Shown here piece by piece: positions 24,601 through 37,390 of a stretch of DNA of 64,000 bases. Position numbers and translations under genes: made by a program. Source of the stretch: Apoderus coryli. Lineage: Eukaryota > Arthropoda > Insecta > Coleoptera > Attelabidae. The stretch lies in contig OU452217.1 in assembly GCA_911728435.2 (NCBI GenBank), positions 868,001 through 932,000 of the forward strand, written 5' to 3'. Position 1 is the first letter of the stretch. Each line of letters opens with the position of its first letter. A model generated the notes under the pieces. That model was given only the letters and a program-made list of their open reading frames with translations, was not told the origin of the DNA and did no database searches.

Positions 24601-27085
24601 GTAAAGTGTCTACCAAAAAGCTGTTTTCTCTCTAAGAATTTAAAACTAAATTTGTTAGTAAAAAGGAATTAGAATAAGCATGAAAAAGCAACTTAGAACG
24701 ATTTAGAGCGTTTATTTAAAAAATTGTGTTATTGAGATTTAAAAAGTAAAGTTTCTACAAAATAGCTGTTTTCTCTCTAAGAATTTAAAACTAAATTTTA
24801 TTAGGAAAAAGAAATTAGAATAAGCATAAAAAAAGCAATTTAGAACGATTTAGAGCGTTTAGTTCAGAAATTGTGTTATTTAGATTTAAAAAGTAAAGTT
24901 TCTAACAAAAATCTGTTTTCTCTTTTAGAATGTAAAACTAAATTTATTAGTAAAAAGAAATTAGAATAAGCATAAAAAAGCAATTTAGAACGAATTAGAG
25001 CGTTTATTTAAAAAAATGTGTTATTTAGATTTAAAAAGTAAAGTATCTACAAAATAGCTGTTTTCTCTCTAAGAATTTAAAACTAAATTTTATTAGTAAA
25101 AAGAAATTAGAATAAGCATAAAAAAGCAATTTAGAACGAATTAGAGCGTTTAGTTCAGAAATTGTGTTATTTAGATTTAAAAAGTAAAGTTTCTAACAAA
25201 AAGCTGTTTTCTCTTTTAGAATTTAAAACTAAATTTTATTAGTTAAAAGAATTTAGAATAAGCATAAAAAAGCAATTTAGAACGAATTAGAGCGTTTAGT
25301 TAAGAAATGGTGTTATTTATATTTAAAAAGTAAAGTGTCTACCAAAAAACTGTTTTCTCTGTAAAAATTTAAAACTAAATGCGTTAGTAAAAAGAAGATA
25401 GAATAAGCACAACAAAAAAAAAACAATTTAGAACGATTTAGAGCGTTTATTTAAAAAATTGTGTTATTTATATTTAAAAAGTAAAGTGTCTACCAAAAAG
25501 CTGTTTTCTCTCTAAGAATTTAAAACTAAATTTGTTAGTAAAAAGGAATTAGAATAAGCATGAAATAGCAATTTAGAACGATTTAGAGCGTTTATTTAAA
25601 AAATTGTGTTATTTAGATTTAAAAAGTAAAGTTTCTACAAAATAGCTGTTTTCTCTCTAAGAATTTAAAACTAAATTTTATTAGGAAAAAGAAATTAGAA
25701 TAAGCATAAAAAAAGCAATTTAGAACGATTTAGAGCGTTTAGTTCAGAAATTGTGTTATTTAGATTTAAAAAGTAAAGTTTCTAACAAAAATCTGTTTTC
25801 TCTTTTAGAATGTAAAACTAAATTTATTAGTAAAAAGAAATTAGAATAAGCATAAAAAAGCAATTTAGAACGAATTAGAGCGTATATTTAAAAAAATGTG
25901 TTATTTAGATTTAAAAAGTAAAGTTTCTACAAAATAGCTGTTTTCTCTCTAAGAATTTAAAACTAAATTTTATTAGGAAAAAGAAATTAGAATAAGCATA
26001 AAAAAAGCAATTTAGAACGAATTAGAGCGTTTAGTTCAGAAATTGTGTTATTTAGATTTAAAAAGTAAAGTTTCTAACAAAAAGCTGTTTTCTCTTTTAG
26101 AATTTAAAACTAAATTTTATTAATTAAAAGAAATTAGAATAAGCATTAAAAAGCAATTTAAAACGAATTAGAGCGTTTAGTTAAGAAATGGTGTTATTTA
26201 TATTTAAAAAGTAAAGTTTCTACAAAAAAGCTGTTTTCTCTCTAAGAATTTAAAACTTAATTTTATTAGGAAAAAGAAATTAGAATAAGCATAAAAAAAG
26301 CAATTTAGAACGAGTTAGACCGTTTAGTTCAGAAATTGTGTTATTTAGATTTAAAAAGTAAAGTTTCTAACAAAAAGCTGTTTTCTCTTTTAGAATTTAA
26401 AACTAAATTTTATTAATTAAAAGAAATTAGAATAAGCATTAAAAAGCAATTTAGAACGAATTAGAGCGTTTAGTTAAGAAATGGTGTTATTTATATTTAA
26501 AAAGTAAAGTGTCTACCAAAAAACTGTTTTCTCTCTAAGAATTTAAAACTGAATGTGTTAGTAAAAAGAAGATAGAATAAGCATAAAAAAGCAATTTAGA
26601 ACGATTTAGAGCGTTTAGTTAAGAAATTGTGTTATTTAGATTTAAAAATTAAAGTGTCTACCAAAAAGCTGTTTTCTCTCTAAGAATTGAAAACAAAATT
26701 TTATTAGGAAAAAGAAATTAGAATAAGCATAAAAAAGCAATATAGAACGAGTTAGACCGTTTAGTTCAGAAATTGTGTTATTTAGATTTAAAAAGTAAAG
26801 TGTCTACCAAAAAGCTGTTTTCTCTCTAAGAATTTAAAACTAAATTTGTTAGTAAAATGGAATTAGAATAAACATGAAAAAGCAATTTAGAACGATTTAG
26901 AGCGTTTATTTAAAAAATTGTGTTATTTAGATTTAAAAAGTAAAGTTTCTACAAAAAAGCTGTTTTCTCTCTAAGAATTTAAAACTAAATTTTATTAGGA
27001 AAAAGAAATTAGAATAAGCATAAAAAAGCAATATAGAACGAATTAGAGCGTTTAGTTAAAAAATTGTGTTATTTAGATTTAAAAA
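24601..27085 (+). repeat. Tandem block duplication, copy 2 (about 2,485 bp)
   Basis: Second copy of the 17-monomer block. It also aligns at a nearly constant offset of 4,671 bp with about 29.27-31.76 kb (acttag 24691 and 29362; gcacaac 25407 and 30078). One small private change is attagtaaaaag near 25096 where the partner has attaggaaaaag. Confidence 0.8.
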
Positions 27086-27299
27086 GTAAAGTGTCTACCA
27101 AAAAGCTGTTTTCTCTCTAAGAATTTAAAACTAAATTTGTTAGTAAAAAGAAATTAGAATAAGCATAAAAAAGCAATTTAGAACGATTTAGAGCGCTTAT
27201 TTAAAAAATTGTGTTATTTAGATTTAAAAAGTAAAGTTTCTACAAAAAAGCTGTTTTCTCTCTAAGAATTTAAAACTAAATTTTATTAGGAAAAAGAAA

Positions 27300-28110
27300 T
27301 TAGAATAAGCATAAAAAAGCAATTAGAACGAATTAGAGCGTTTAGTTAAGAAATTGTGTTATTTATATTTAAAAAGTAAAGTTTCTACAAAAAAGCTGTT
27401 TTCTCTCTAAGAATTTAAAACTGAATGTGTTAGTAAAAAGAAGATAGATTAAGCATAAAAAAGCAATTTAGAACGATTTAGAGCGTTTAGTTAAGAAATT
27501 GTGTTATTTAGATTTAAAAATTAAAGTGTCTACCAAAAAGCTGTTTTCTCTCTAAGAATTGAAAACAAAATTTTATTAGGAAAAAGAAATTAGAATAAGC
27601 ATAAAAAAGCAATATAGAACGAGTTAGACCGTTTAGTTCAGAAATTGTGTTATTTAGATTTAAAAAGTAAAGTGTCTACCAAAAAGCTGTTTTCTCTCTA
27701 AGAATTTAAAACTAAATTTGTTAGTAAAATGGAATTAGAATAAACATGAAAAAGCAATTTAGAACGATTTAGAGCGTTTATTTAAAAAATTGTGTTATTT
27801 AGATTTAAAAAGTAAAGTTTCTACAAAAAAGCTGTTTTCTCTCTAAGAATTTAAAACTAAATTTTATTAGGAAAAAGAAATTAGAATAAGCATAAAAAAA
27901 CAATATAGAACGAATTAGAGCGTTTAGTTAAAAAATTGTGTTATTTAGATTTAAAAAGTAAAGTGTCTACCAAAAAGCTGTTTTCTCTCTAAGAATTTAA
28001 AACTAAATTTGTTAGTAAAAAGAAATTAGAATAAGCATAAAAAAGCAATTTAGAACGATTTAGAGCGCTTATTTAAAAAATTGTGTTATTTATATTTAAA
28101 AAGTAGTGTC
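27300..28110 (+). repeat. Re-used segment matching 18.41-19.21 kb
   Basis: From 27311 to about 28105 the units match 18407 to about 19201 at a constant offset of 8,904 bp, including the rare gaagatagattaagc marker (18541 and 27445) and the gaacgagttagaccg unit. One unit instead carries gcataaaaaaacaatatag, as near 20440. After it the sequence follows 20.65 kb onward. It acts as the bridge between two copies of the 20.7-24 kb block. Confidence 0.75.
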
Positions 28111-31100
28111 TACCAAAAAGCTTTTTTTTTCTCTAAGAATTTAAAACTAAATTTGTTAGTAAAAAGAAGATAGAATAAGCATAAAAAAGCAATTTAGAAG
28201 GAATTAAAGCGTTTAGTTAAGAAATTGTGTTATTTATATTTAAAAAGTAAAGTGTCTACCAAAAAGCTGTTTTCTCTCTAAGAATTTAAAACTAAATTTG
28301 TTAGTAAAAAGAAATATGAATAAGCATAAAAAAGCAATTTAGAACGATTTAGAGCGTTTATTTAAAAAATTGTGTTATTTATATTTAAAAAGTAAAGTGT
28401 CTACCAAAAAGCTGTTTTCTCTCTAAGAATTTAAAACTAAATTTGTTAGTAAAAAGGAATTAGAATAAGCATGAAAAAGCAATTTAGAACGATTTAGAGC
28501 GTTTATTTAAAAAATTGTGTTATTTAGATTTAAAAAGTAAAGTTTCTACAAAATAGCTGTTTTCTCTCTAAGAATTTAAAACTAAACTTTATTAGGAAAA
28601 AGAAATTAGAATAAGCATAAAAAAAGCAATTTAGAACGATTTAGAGCGTTTAGTTCAGAAATTGTGTTATTTAGATTTAAAAAGTAAAGTTTCTAACAAA
28701 AATCTGTTTTCTCTTTTAGAATGTAAAACTAAATTTATTAGTAAAAAGAAATTAGAATAAGCATAAAAAAGCAATTTAGAACGAATTAGAGCGTTTATTT
28801 AAAAAAATGTGTTATTTAGATTTAAAAAGTAAAGTTTCTACAAAATAGCTGTTTTCTCTCTAAGAATTTAAAACTAAATTTTATTAGGAAAAAGAAATTA
28901 GAATAAGCATAAAAAAAGCAATTTAGAACGAATTAGAGCGTTTAGTTCAGAAATTGTGTTATTTAGATTTAAAAAGTAAAGTTTCTAACAAAAAGCTGTT
29001 TTCTCTTTTAGAATTTAAAACTAAATTTTATTAGTTAAAAGAATTTAGAATAAGCATAAAAAAGCAATTTAGAACGAATTAGAGCGTTTAGTTAAGAAAT
29101 GGTGTTATTTATATTTAAAAAGTAAAGTGTCTACCAAAAAACTGTTTTCTCTGTAAAAATTTAAAACTAAATGCGTTAGTAAAAAGAAGATAGAATAAGC
29201 ACAACAAAAAAAAACAATTTAGAACGATTTAGAGCGTTTATTTAAAAAATTGTGTTATTTATATTTAAAAAGTAAAGTGTCTACCAAAAAGCTGTTTTCT
29301 CTCTAAGAATTTAAAACTAAATTTGTTAGTAAAAAGGAATTAGAATAAGCATGAAAAAGCAACTTAGAACGATTTAGAGCGTTTATTTAAAAAATTGTGT
29401 TATTGAGATTTAAAAAGTAAAGTTTCTACAAAATAGCTGTTTTCTCTCTAAGAATTTAAAACTAAATTTTATTAGGAAAAAGAAATTAGAATAAGCATAA
29501 AAAAAGCAATTTAGAACGATTTAGAGCGTTTAGTTCAGAAATTGTGTTATTTAGATTTAAAAAGTAAAGTTTCTAACAAAAATCTGTTTTCTCTTTTAGA
29601 ATGTAAAACTAAATTTATTAGTAAAAAGAAATTAGAATAAGCATAAAAAAGCAATTTAGAACGAATTAGAGCGTTTATTTAAAAAAATGTGTTATTTAGA
29701 TTTAAAAAGTAAAGTATCTACAAAATAGCTGTTTTCTCTCTAAGAATTTAAAACTAAATTTTATTAGGAAAAAGAAATTAGAATAAGCATAAAAAAGCAA
29801 TTTAGAACGAATTAGAGCGTTTAGTTCAGAAATTGTGTTATTTAGATTTAAAAAGTAAAGTTTCTAACAAAAAGCTGTTTTCTCTTTTAGAATTTAAAAC
29901 TAAATTTTATTAGTTAAAAGAATTTAGAATAAGCATAAAAAAGCAATTTAGAACGAATTAGAGCGTTTAGTTAAGAAATGGTGTTATTTATATTTAAAAA
30001 GTAAAGTGTCTACCAAAAAACTGTTTTCTCTGTAAAAATTTAAAACTAAATGCGTTAGTAAAAAGAAGATAGAATAAGCACAACAAAAAAAAACAATTTA
30101 GAACGATTTAGAGCGTTTATTTAAAAAATTGTGTTATTTATATTTAAAAAGTAAAGTGTCTACCAAAAAGCTGTTTTCTCTCTAAGAATTTAAAACTAAA
30201 TTTGTTAGTAAAAAGGAATTAGAATAAGCATGAAATAGCAATTTAGAACGATTTAGAGCGTTTATTTAAAAAATTGTGTTATTTAGATTTAAAAAGTAAA
30301 GTTTCTACAAAATAGCTGTTTTCTCTCTAAGAATTTAAAACTAAATTTTATTAGGAAAAAGAAATTAGAATAAGCATAAAAAAAGCAATTTAGAACGATT
30401 TAGAGCGTTTAGTTCAGAAATTGTGTTATTTAGATTTAAAAAGTAAAGTTTCTAACAAAAATCTGTTTTCTCTTTTAGAATGTAAAACTAAATTTATTAG
30501 TAAAAAGAAATTAGAATAAGCATAAAAAAGCAATTTAGAACGAATTAGAGCGTATATTTAAAAAAATGTGTTATTTAGATTTAAAAAGTAAAGTTTCTAC
30601 AAAATAGCTGTTTTCTCTCTAAGAATTTAAAACTAAATTTTATTAGGAAAAAGAAATTAGAATAAGCATAAAAAAAGCAATTTAGAACGAATTAGAGCGT
30701 TTAGTTCAGAAATTGTGTTATTTAGATTTAAAAAGTAAAGTTTCTAACAAAAAGCTGTTTTCTCTTTTAGAATTTAAAACTAAATTTTATTAATTAAAAG
30801 AAATAAGAATAAGCATTAAAAAGCAATTTAAAACGAATTAGAGCGTTTAGTTAAGAAATGGTGTTATTTATATTTAAAAAGTAAAGTTTCTACAAAAAAG
30901 CTGTTTTCTCTCTAAGAATTTAAAACTTAATTTTATTAGGAAAAAGAAATTAGAATAAGCATAAAAAAAGCAATTTAGAACGAGTTAGACCGTTTAGTTC
31001 AGAAATTGTGTTATTTAGATTTAAAAAGTAAAGTTTCTAACAAAAAGCTGTTTTCTCTTTTAGAATTTAAAACTAAATTTTATTAATTAAAAGAAATTAG

Positions 31101-34100
31101 AATAAGCATTAAAAAGCAATTTAGAACGAATTAGAGCGTTTAGTTAAGAAATGGTGTTATTTATATTTAAAAAGTAAAGTGTCTACCAAAAAACTGTTTT
31201 CTCTCTAAGAATTTAAAACTGAATGTGTTAGTAAAAAGAAGATAGAATAAGCATAAAAAAGCAATTTAGAACGATTTAGAGCGTTTAGTTAAGAAATTGT
31301 GTTATTTAGATTTAAAAATTAAAGTGTCTACCAAAAAGCTGTTTTCTCTCTAAGAATTGAAAACAAAATTTTATTAGGAAAAAGAAATTAGAATAAGCAT
31401 AAAAAAGCAATATAGAACGAGTTAGACCGTTTAGTTCAGAAATTGTGTTATTTAGATTTAAAAAGTAAAGTGTCTACCAAAAAGCTGTTTTCTCTCTAAG
31501 AATTTAAAACTAAATTTGTTAGTAAAATGGAATTAGAATAAACATGAAAAAGCAATTTAGAACGATTTAGAGCGTTTATTTAAAAAATTGTGTTATTTAG
31601 ATTTAAAAAGTAAAGTTTCTACAAAAAAGCTGTTTTCTCTCTAAGAATTTAAAACTAAATTTTATTAGGAAAAAGAAATTAGAATAAGCATAAAAAAGCA
31701 ATATAGAACGAATTAGAGCGTTTAGTTAAAAAATTGTGTTATTTAGATTTAAAAAGTAAAGTGTCTACCAAAAAGCTGTTTTCTCTCTAAGAATTTAAAA
31801 CTAAATTTGTTAGTAAAAAGAAATTAGAATAAGCATAAAAAAGCAATTTAGAACGATTTAGAGCGCTTATTTAAAAAATTGTGTTATTTAGATTTAAAAA
31901 GTAAAGTTTCTACAAAAAAGCTGTTTTCTCTCTAAGAATTTAAAACTAAATTTTATTAGGAAAAAGAAATTAGAATAAGCATAAAAAAAGCAATTTAGAA
32001 CGAATTAGAGCGTTTAGTTCAGAAATTGTGTTATTTAGATTTAAAAAGTAAAGTTTCTAACAAAAAGCTGTTTTCTCTTTTAGAATTTAAAACTAAATTT
32101 TATTAGTTAAAAGAATTTAGAATAAGCATAAAAAAACAATTTAGAACGAATTAGAGCGTTTAGTTAAGAAATGGTGTTATTTATATTTAAAAAGTAAAGT
32201 GTCTACCAAAAAACTGTTTTCTCTGTAAAAATTTAAAACTAAATGCGTTAGTAAAAAGAAGATAGAATAAGCACAACAAAAAAAAAACAATTTAGAACGA
32301 TTTAGAGCATTTAGTTAAGAAATTGTGTTATTTAGATTTAAAAAGTAAAGTTTCTATCAAAAAGCTGTTTACTCTCTAAGAATTTAAAACTAAATTTTAT
32401 TAGGAAAAAGAAATCACAATAAGCATAAAAAAGCAATTAGAACGAATTAGAGCGTTTAGTTAAGAAATTGTGTTATTTATATTTAAAAAGTAAAGTGTCT
32501 ACCAAAAAGCTGTTTTCTCTCGAAGAATGTTAAACTAAATTTGTTAGTAAAAAGAAATATGATAAAGCATAAAAAAGCAATTTAGAACGATTTAGAGCGT
32601 TTAGTTAAGAAATTGTGTTATTTAGATTTAAAAATTAAAGTGTCTACCAAAAAGCTGTTTTCTCTCTAAGAATTGAAAACTAAATTTTATTAGGAAAAAG
32701 AAATTAGAATAAGCATAAAAAAGCAATATAGAACGAATTAGAGCGTTTAGTTAAAAAATTGTGTTATTTAGATTTAAAAAGTAAAGTGTCTACCAAAAAG
32801 CTGTTTTCTCTCTAAGAATTTAAAACTAAATTTGTTAGTAAAAAGAAATTAGAATAAGCATAAAAAAGCTATTTAGAACGATTTAGAGCGCTTATTTAAA
32901 AAATTGTGTTATTTATATTTAAAAAGTAGTGTCTACCAAAAAGCTTTTTTTTTCTCTAAGAATTTAAAACTAAATTTGTTAGTAAAAAGAAGATAGAATA
33001 AGCATAAAAAAGCAATTTAGAACGAATTAGAGCGTTTAGTTAAGAAATTGTGTTATTTAGATTTAAAAAGTAAGGTGTCTACCAAAAAGATGTTTTCTCT
33101 CTAAGAATTTAAAACTAAATTTTATTAGTAAAAAGAAATTAGAATAAGCATAAAAAAGCAATTTAGAACGAATTAGAGCGTTTAGTTAAGAAATTGTGTT
33201 ATTTATATTTAAAAAGTAAAGTGTCTACCAAAAAGCTGTTTTCTCTCTAAGAATTTAAAACTAAATTTGTTAGTAAAAAGAAATATGAATAAGCATAAAA
33301 AAGCAATTTAGAACGATTTAGAGCGTTTATTTAAAAAATTGTGTTATTTATATTTAAAAAGTAAAGTGTCTACCAAAAAGCTGTTTTCTCTCTAAGAATT
33401 TAAAACTAAATTTGTTAGTAAAAAGGAATTAGAATAAGCATGAAAAAGCAATTTAGAACGATTTAGAGCGTTTATTTAAAAAATTGTGTTATTTAGATTT
33501 AAAAAGTAAAGTTTCTACAAAATAGCTGTTTTCTCTCTAAGAATTTAAAACTAAATTTTATTAGGAAAAAGAAATTAGAATAAGCATAAAAAAAGCAATT
33601 TAGAACGATTTAGAGCGTTTAGTTCAGAAATTGTGTTATTTAGATTTAAAAAGTAAAGTTTCTAACAAAAATCTGTTTTCTCTTTTAGAATGTAAAACTA
33701 AATTTATTAGTAAAAAGAAATTAGAATAAGCATAAAAAAGCAATTTAGAACGAATTAGAGCGTTTATTTAAAAAAATGTGTTATTTAGATTTAAAAAGTA
33801 AAGTTTCTACAAAATAGCTGTTTTCTCTCTAAGAATTTAAAACTAAATTTTATTAGGAAAAAGAAATTAGAATAAGCATAAAAAAAGCAATTTAGAACGA
33901 ATTAGAGCGTTTAGTTCAGAAATTGTGTTATTTATATTTAAAAAGTAAAGTTTCTAACAAAAAGCTGTTTTCTCTTTTAGAATTTAAAACTAAATTTTAT
34001 TAGTTAAAAGAATTTAGAATAAGCATAAAAAAGCAATTTAGAACGAATTAGAGCGTTTAGTTAAGAAATGGTGTTATTTATATTTAAAAAGTAAAGTGTC

Positions 34101-37100
34101 TACCAAAAAACTGTTTTCTCTGTAAAAATTTAAAACTAAATGCGTTAGTAAAAAGAAGATAGAATAAGCACAACAAAAAAAAAACAATTTAGAACGATTT
34201 AGAGCATTTAGTTAAGAAATTGTGTTATTTAGATTTAAAAAGTAAAGTTTCTATCAAAAAGCTGTTTACTCTCTAAGAATTTAAAACTAAATTTTATTAG
34301 GAAAAAGAAATTACAATAAGCATAAAAAAGCAATTAGAACGAATTAGAGCGTTTAGTTAAGAAATTGTGTTATTTATATTTAAAAAGTAAAGTGTCTACC
34401 AAAAAGCTGTTTTCTCTCTAAGAATTTAAAACTAAATTTGTTAGTAAAAAGAAATATGATAAAGCATAAAAAAGCAATTTAGAACGATTTAGAGCGTTTA
34501 TTTAAAAAATTGTGTTATTTAGATTTAAAAAGTAAAGTTTCTATCAAAAAGCTGTTTACTCTCTAAGAATTTAAAACTAAATTTTATTATGAAAAAGAAA
34601 TTAAAATAAGCATAAAAAAGCAATTAGAATAAATAAGAGCGTTTAGTTAACAAATTGTGTTATTTATATTTAAAAAGTAAAGTGTCTACCAAAAAGCTGT
34701 TTTCTCTCTAAGAATTTAAAACTAAATTTTATTAGTATAAATAAATTCGAATAAGCATAAAAAAGCAATTTAGAACTATTTAAAGCGTTTATTTAAAAAT
34801 TTGTGTTATTTATATTTAAAAAGTAAAGTGTCTACCAAAAAGCTGTTTTCACTCTAAGAATTTAAAACTAAATTTGTTAGTAAAAAGGAATTAGAATAAG
34901 CATGAAAAAGCAATTTAGAACGATTTTAAGCGTTTATTTAAAAAATTGTGTTATTTAGATTTAAAAAGTAACGTTTCTACAAAAAAGCTGTTTTCTCTCT
35001 AAGAATTTAAAACTAAATTTTATTAGGAAAAAGAAATTAGAATAAGCATAAAAAAAGCAATTTAGAACGAATTAGAGCGTCTAGTTCAGAAATTGTGTTA
35101 TTTAGATTTAAAAAGTAAAGTTTCTAACAAAAAGCTGTTTTCTCTTTTAGAATTTAAAACTAAATTTTATTAGTTAAAAGAAATTAGAATAAGCATTAAA
35201 AAGCAATTTAGAACGAATTAGAGCGTTTAGTTAAGAAATGGTGTTATCTATATTTAAAAAGTAAAGTGTCTACCAAAAAGCTGTTTTCTCTCTAAGAATT
35301 TAAAACTAAATGTGTTAGTAAAAAGAAGATAGAATAAGCATAAAAAAGCAATTTAGAACGATTTAGAGCGTTTAGTTAAGAAATTGTGTTATTTAGATTT
35401 AAAAAGTAAAGTGTCTACCAAAAAGCTGTTTTCTCTCTAAGAATTTAAAACTAAATTTGTTAGTAAAAAGAAATATGAATAAGCATAAAAAAGCAATTTA
35501 GAACGATTTAGAGCGCTTATTTAAAAAATTGTGTTATTTTTATTTAAAAAGTAGTGTCTACCAAAAAGCTTCTTTTTTTCTCTAAGAATTTAAAACTAAA
35601 TTTTATTAGTTAAAAGAAATTAGAATAAGCATTAAAAAGCAATTTAGAACGAATTAGAGCGTTTAGTTAAGAAATGGTGTTATCTATATTTAAAAAGTAA
35701 AGTGTCTACCAAAAAGCTGTTTTCTCTCTAAGAATTTAAAACTAAATGTGTTAGTAAAAAGAAGATAGAATAAGCATAAAAAAGCAATTTAGAACGATTT
35801 AAAGCGTTTAGTTAAGAAATTGTGTTATTTAGATTTAAAAAGTAAAGTGTCTACCAAAAAGATGTTTTCTCTCTAAGAATTTAAAACTAAATTTTATTAG
35901 TTAAAAGAAATTAGAATAAGCATAAAAAAGCAATTTATAACGAATTAGAGCGTTTAGTTAAGAAATTGTGTTATTTAGATTTAAAAAGTAAAGTTTCTAC
36001 CAAAAAGCTGCTTTCTCTTTTAGAATTTAAAACTAAATGTGTTAGTAAAAAGAAGATAGAATAAGCATAAAAAAGCAATTTAGAACGATTTAGAGCGTTT
36101 AGTTAAGAAATTGTGTTATTTAGATTTAAAAAGTAAAGTGTCTACCAAAAAGCTGTTTTCTCTCTAAGAATTTAAAACTAAATTTGTTAGTAAAAAGAAA
36201 TATGAATAAGCATAAAAAAGCAATTTAGAACGATTTAGAGCGCTTATTTAAAAAATTGTGTTATTTTTATTTAAAAAGTAGTGTCTACCAAAAAGCTTCT
36301 TTTTTTCTCTAAGAATTTAAAACTAAATTTTATTAGTTAAAAGAAATTAGAATAAGCATTAAAAAGCAATTTAGAACGAATTAGAGCGTTTAGTTAAGAA
36401 ATGGTGTTATCTATATTTAAAAAGTAAAGTGTCTACCAAAAAGCTGTTTTCTCTCTAAGAATTTAAAACTAAATGTGTTAGTAAAAAGAAGATAGAATAA
36501 GCATAAAAAAGCAATTTAGAACGATTTAAAGCGTTTAGTTAAGAAATTGTGTTATTTGGATTTAAAAAGTAAAGTGTCTACCAAAAAGATGTTTTCTCTC
36601 TAAGAATTTAAAACTAAATTTTATTAGTTAAAAGAAATTAGAATAAGCATAAAAAAGCAATTTATAACGAATTAGAGCGTTTAGTTAAGAAATTGTGTTA
36701 TTTAGATTTAAAAAGTAAAGTTTCTACCAAAAAGCTGCTTTCTCTTTTAGAATTTAAAACTAAATTTATTAGTAAAAAGAAATTAGAATAAGCATAAAAA
36801 AGCAATTTAGAAGGAATTCGAGCGTTTAGTTAAGAAATTGTGTTATTTATATTTAAAAAGTAAAGTGTCTACCAAAAAGCTGTTTTCTCTCTAAGAATTT
36901 AAAACTAAATTTGTTAGTAAAAAGAAATATGAATAAGCATAAAAAAGCAATTTAGAACGATTTAGAGCGTTTATTTAAAAAATTGTGTTATTTATATTTA
37001 AAAAGTAAAGTGTCTACCAAAAAGCTGTTTTCTCTCTAAGAATTTAAAATTAAACTTGTTAGTAAAAAGGACTTAGAATAAGCATGAAAAAGCAATTTAG

Positions 37101-37390
37101 AACGATTTAGAGCGTTTATTTAAAAAATTGTGTTATTTAGATTTAAAAAGTAAAGTTTCTACAAAATAGCTGTTTTCTCTCTAAGAATTTAAAACTAAAT
37201 TTTATTAGGAAAAAGAAATTAGAATAAGCATAAAAAAAGCAATTTAGAACGAATTAGAGCGTTTAGTTCAGAAATTGTGTTATTTAGATTTAAAAAGTAA
37301 AGTTTCTAACAAAAATCTGTTTTCTCTTTTAGAATGTAAAACTAAATTTATTAGTAAAAAGAAATTAGAATAAGCATAAAAAAGCAATTT
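27930..37390 (+). repeat. Large duplication D2, left copy (about 9.5 kb)
   Basis: Aligns in direct orientation with about 48770-58220. The offset is 20,841-20,840 bp up to about 30.1 kb, 20,548 around 32.3 kb and 20,837 from 34.2 to 37.4 kb. Private shared markers include ctctcgaagaatgttaaac (32519 and 53069), gaataaataagagcg (34627 and 55464), agtaacgtttc (34970 and 55807) and gttatttggattt (36551 and 57388). The left part also matches 20.7 kb onward at an offset of 7,447 bp, so that segment is present three times in the window. Confidence 0.88.
29135..29284 (+). repeat. Monomer variant gcacaac plus A run (150 bp)
   Basis: A derivative of the gaagatag variant in which gcataaaaaagcaattt has become gcacaac, nine or more A, caattt, lengthening the unit to about 150 bp. 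The marker gcacaac occurs at 21752, 22631, 25407, 29199, 30078, 32271, 34168, 50039, 50918, 52819 and 55005 and nowhere else that I saw. The A run varies (9 or more), as expected of a homopolymer. It is confined to the repeatedly duplicated block, so it arose shortly before or during that amplification. Confidence 0.8.

Larger units (their letters stand above)
11190..24660 (+). repeat. Large duplication D1, left copy (about 13.5 kb)
   Basis: This interval aligns in direct orientation with about 39040-52360. The offset is exactly 27,850 bp from 11.2 to 14.5 kb, then changes in whole-monomer steps to 27,704, 27,559, 27,854, 27,999, 28,288 and 27,994. From 11.2 to 14.5 kb I noticed only three substitutions: 12657/40507, 13439/41289 and 13721/41571. 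This copy keeps monomers at 14511-14656 and about 15711-15853 that the other lacks, and lacks others near 18.3, 20.04 and 20.65 kb. At about 24177-24467 it carries an extra dimer. The left edge falls near 11.19 kb, where the units before it stop matching those before 39.04 kb. Confidence 0.88.
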
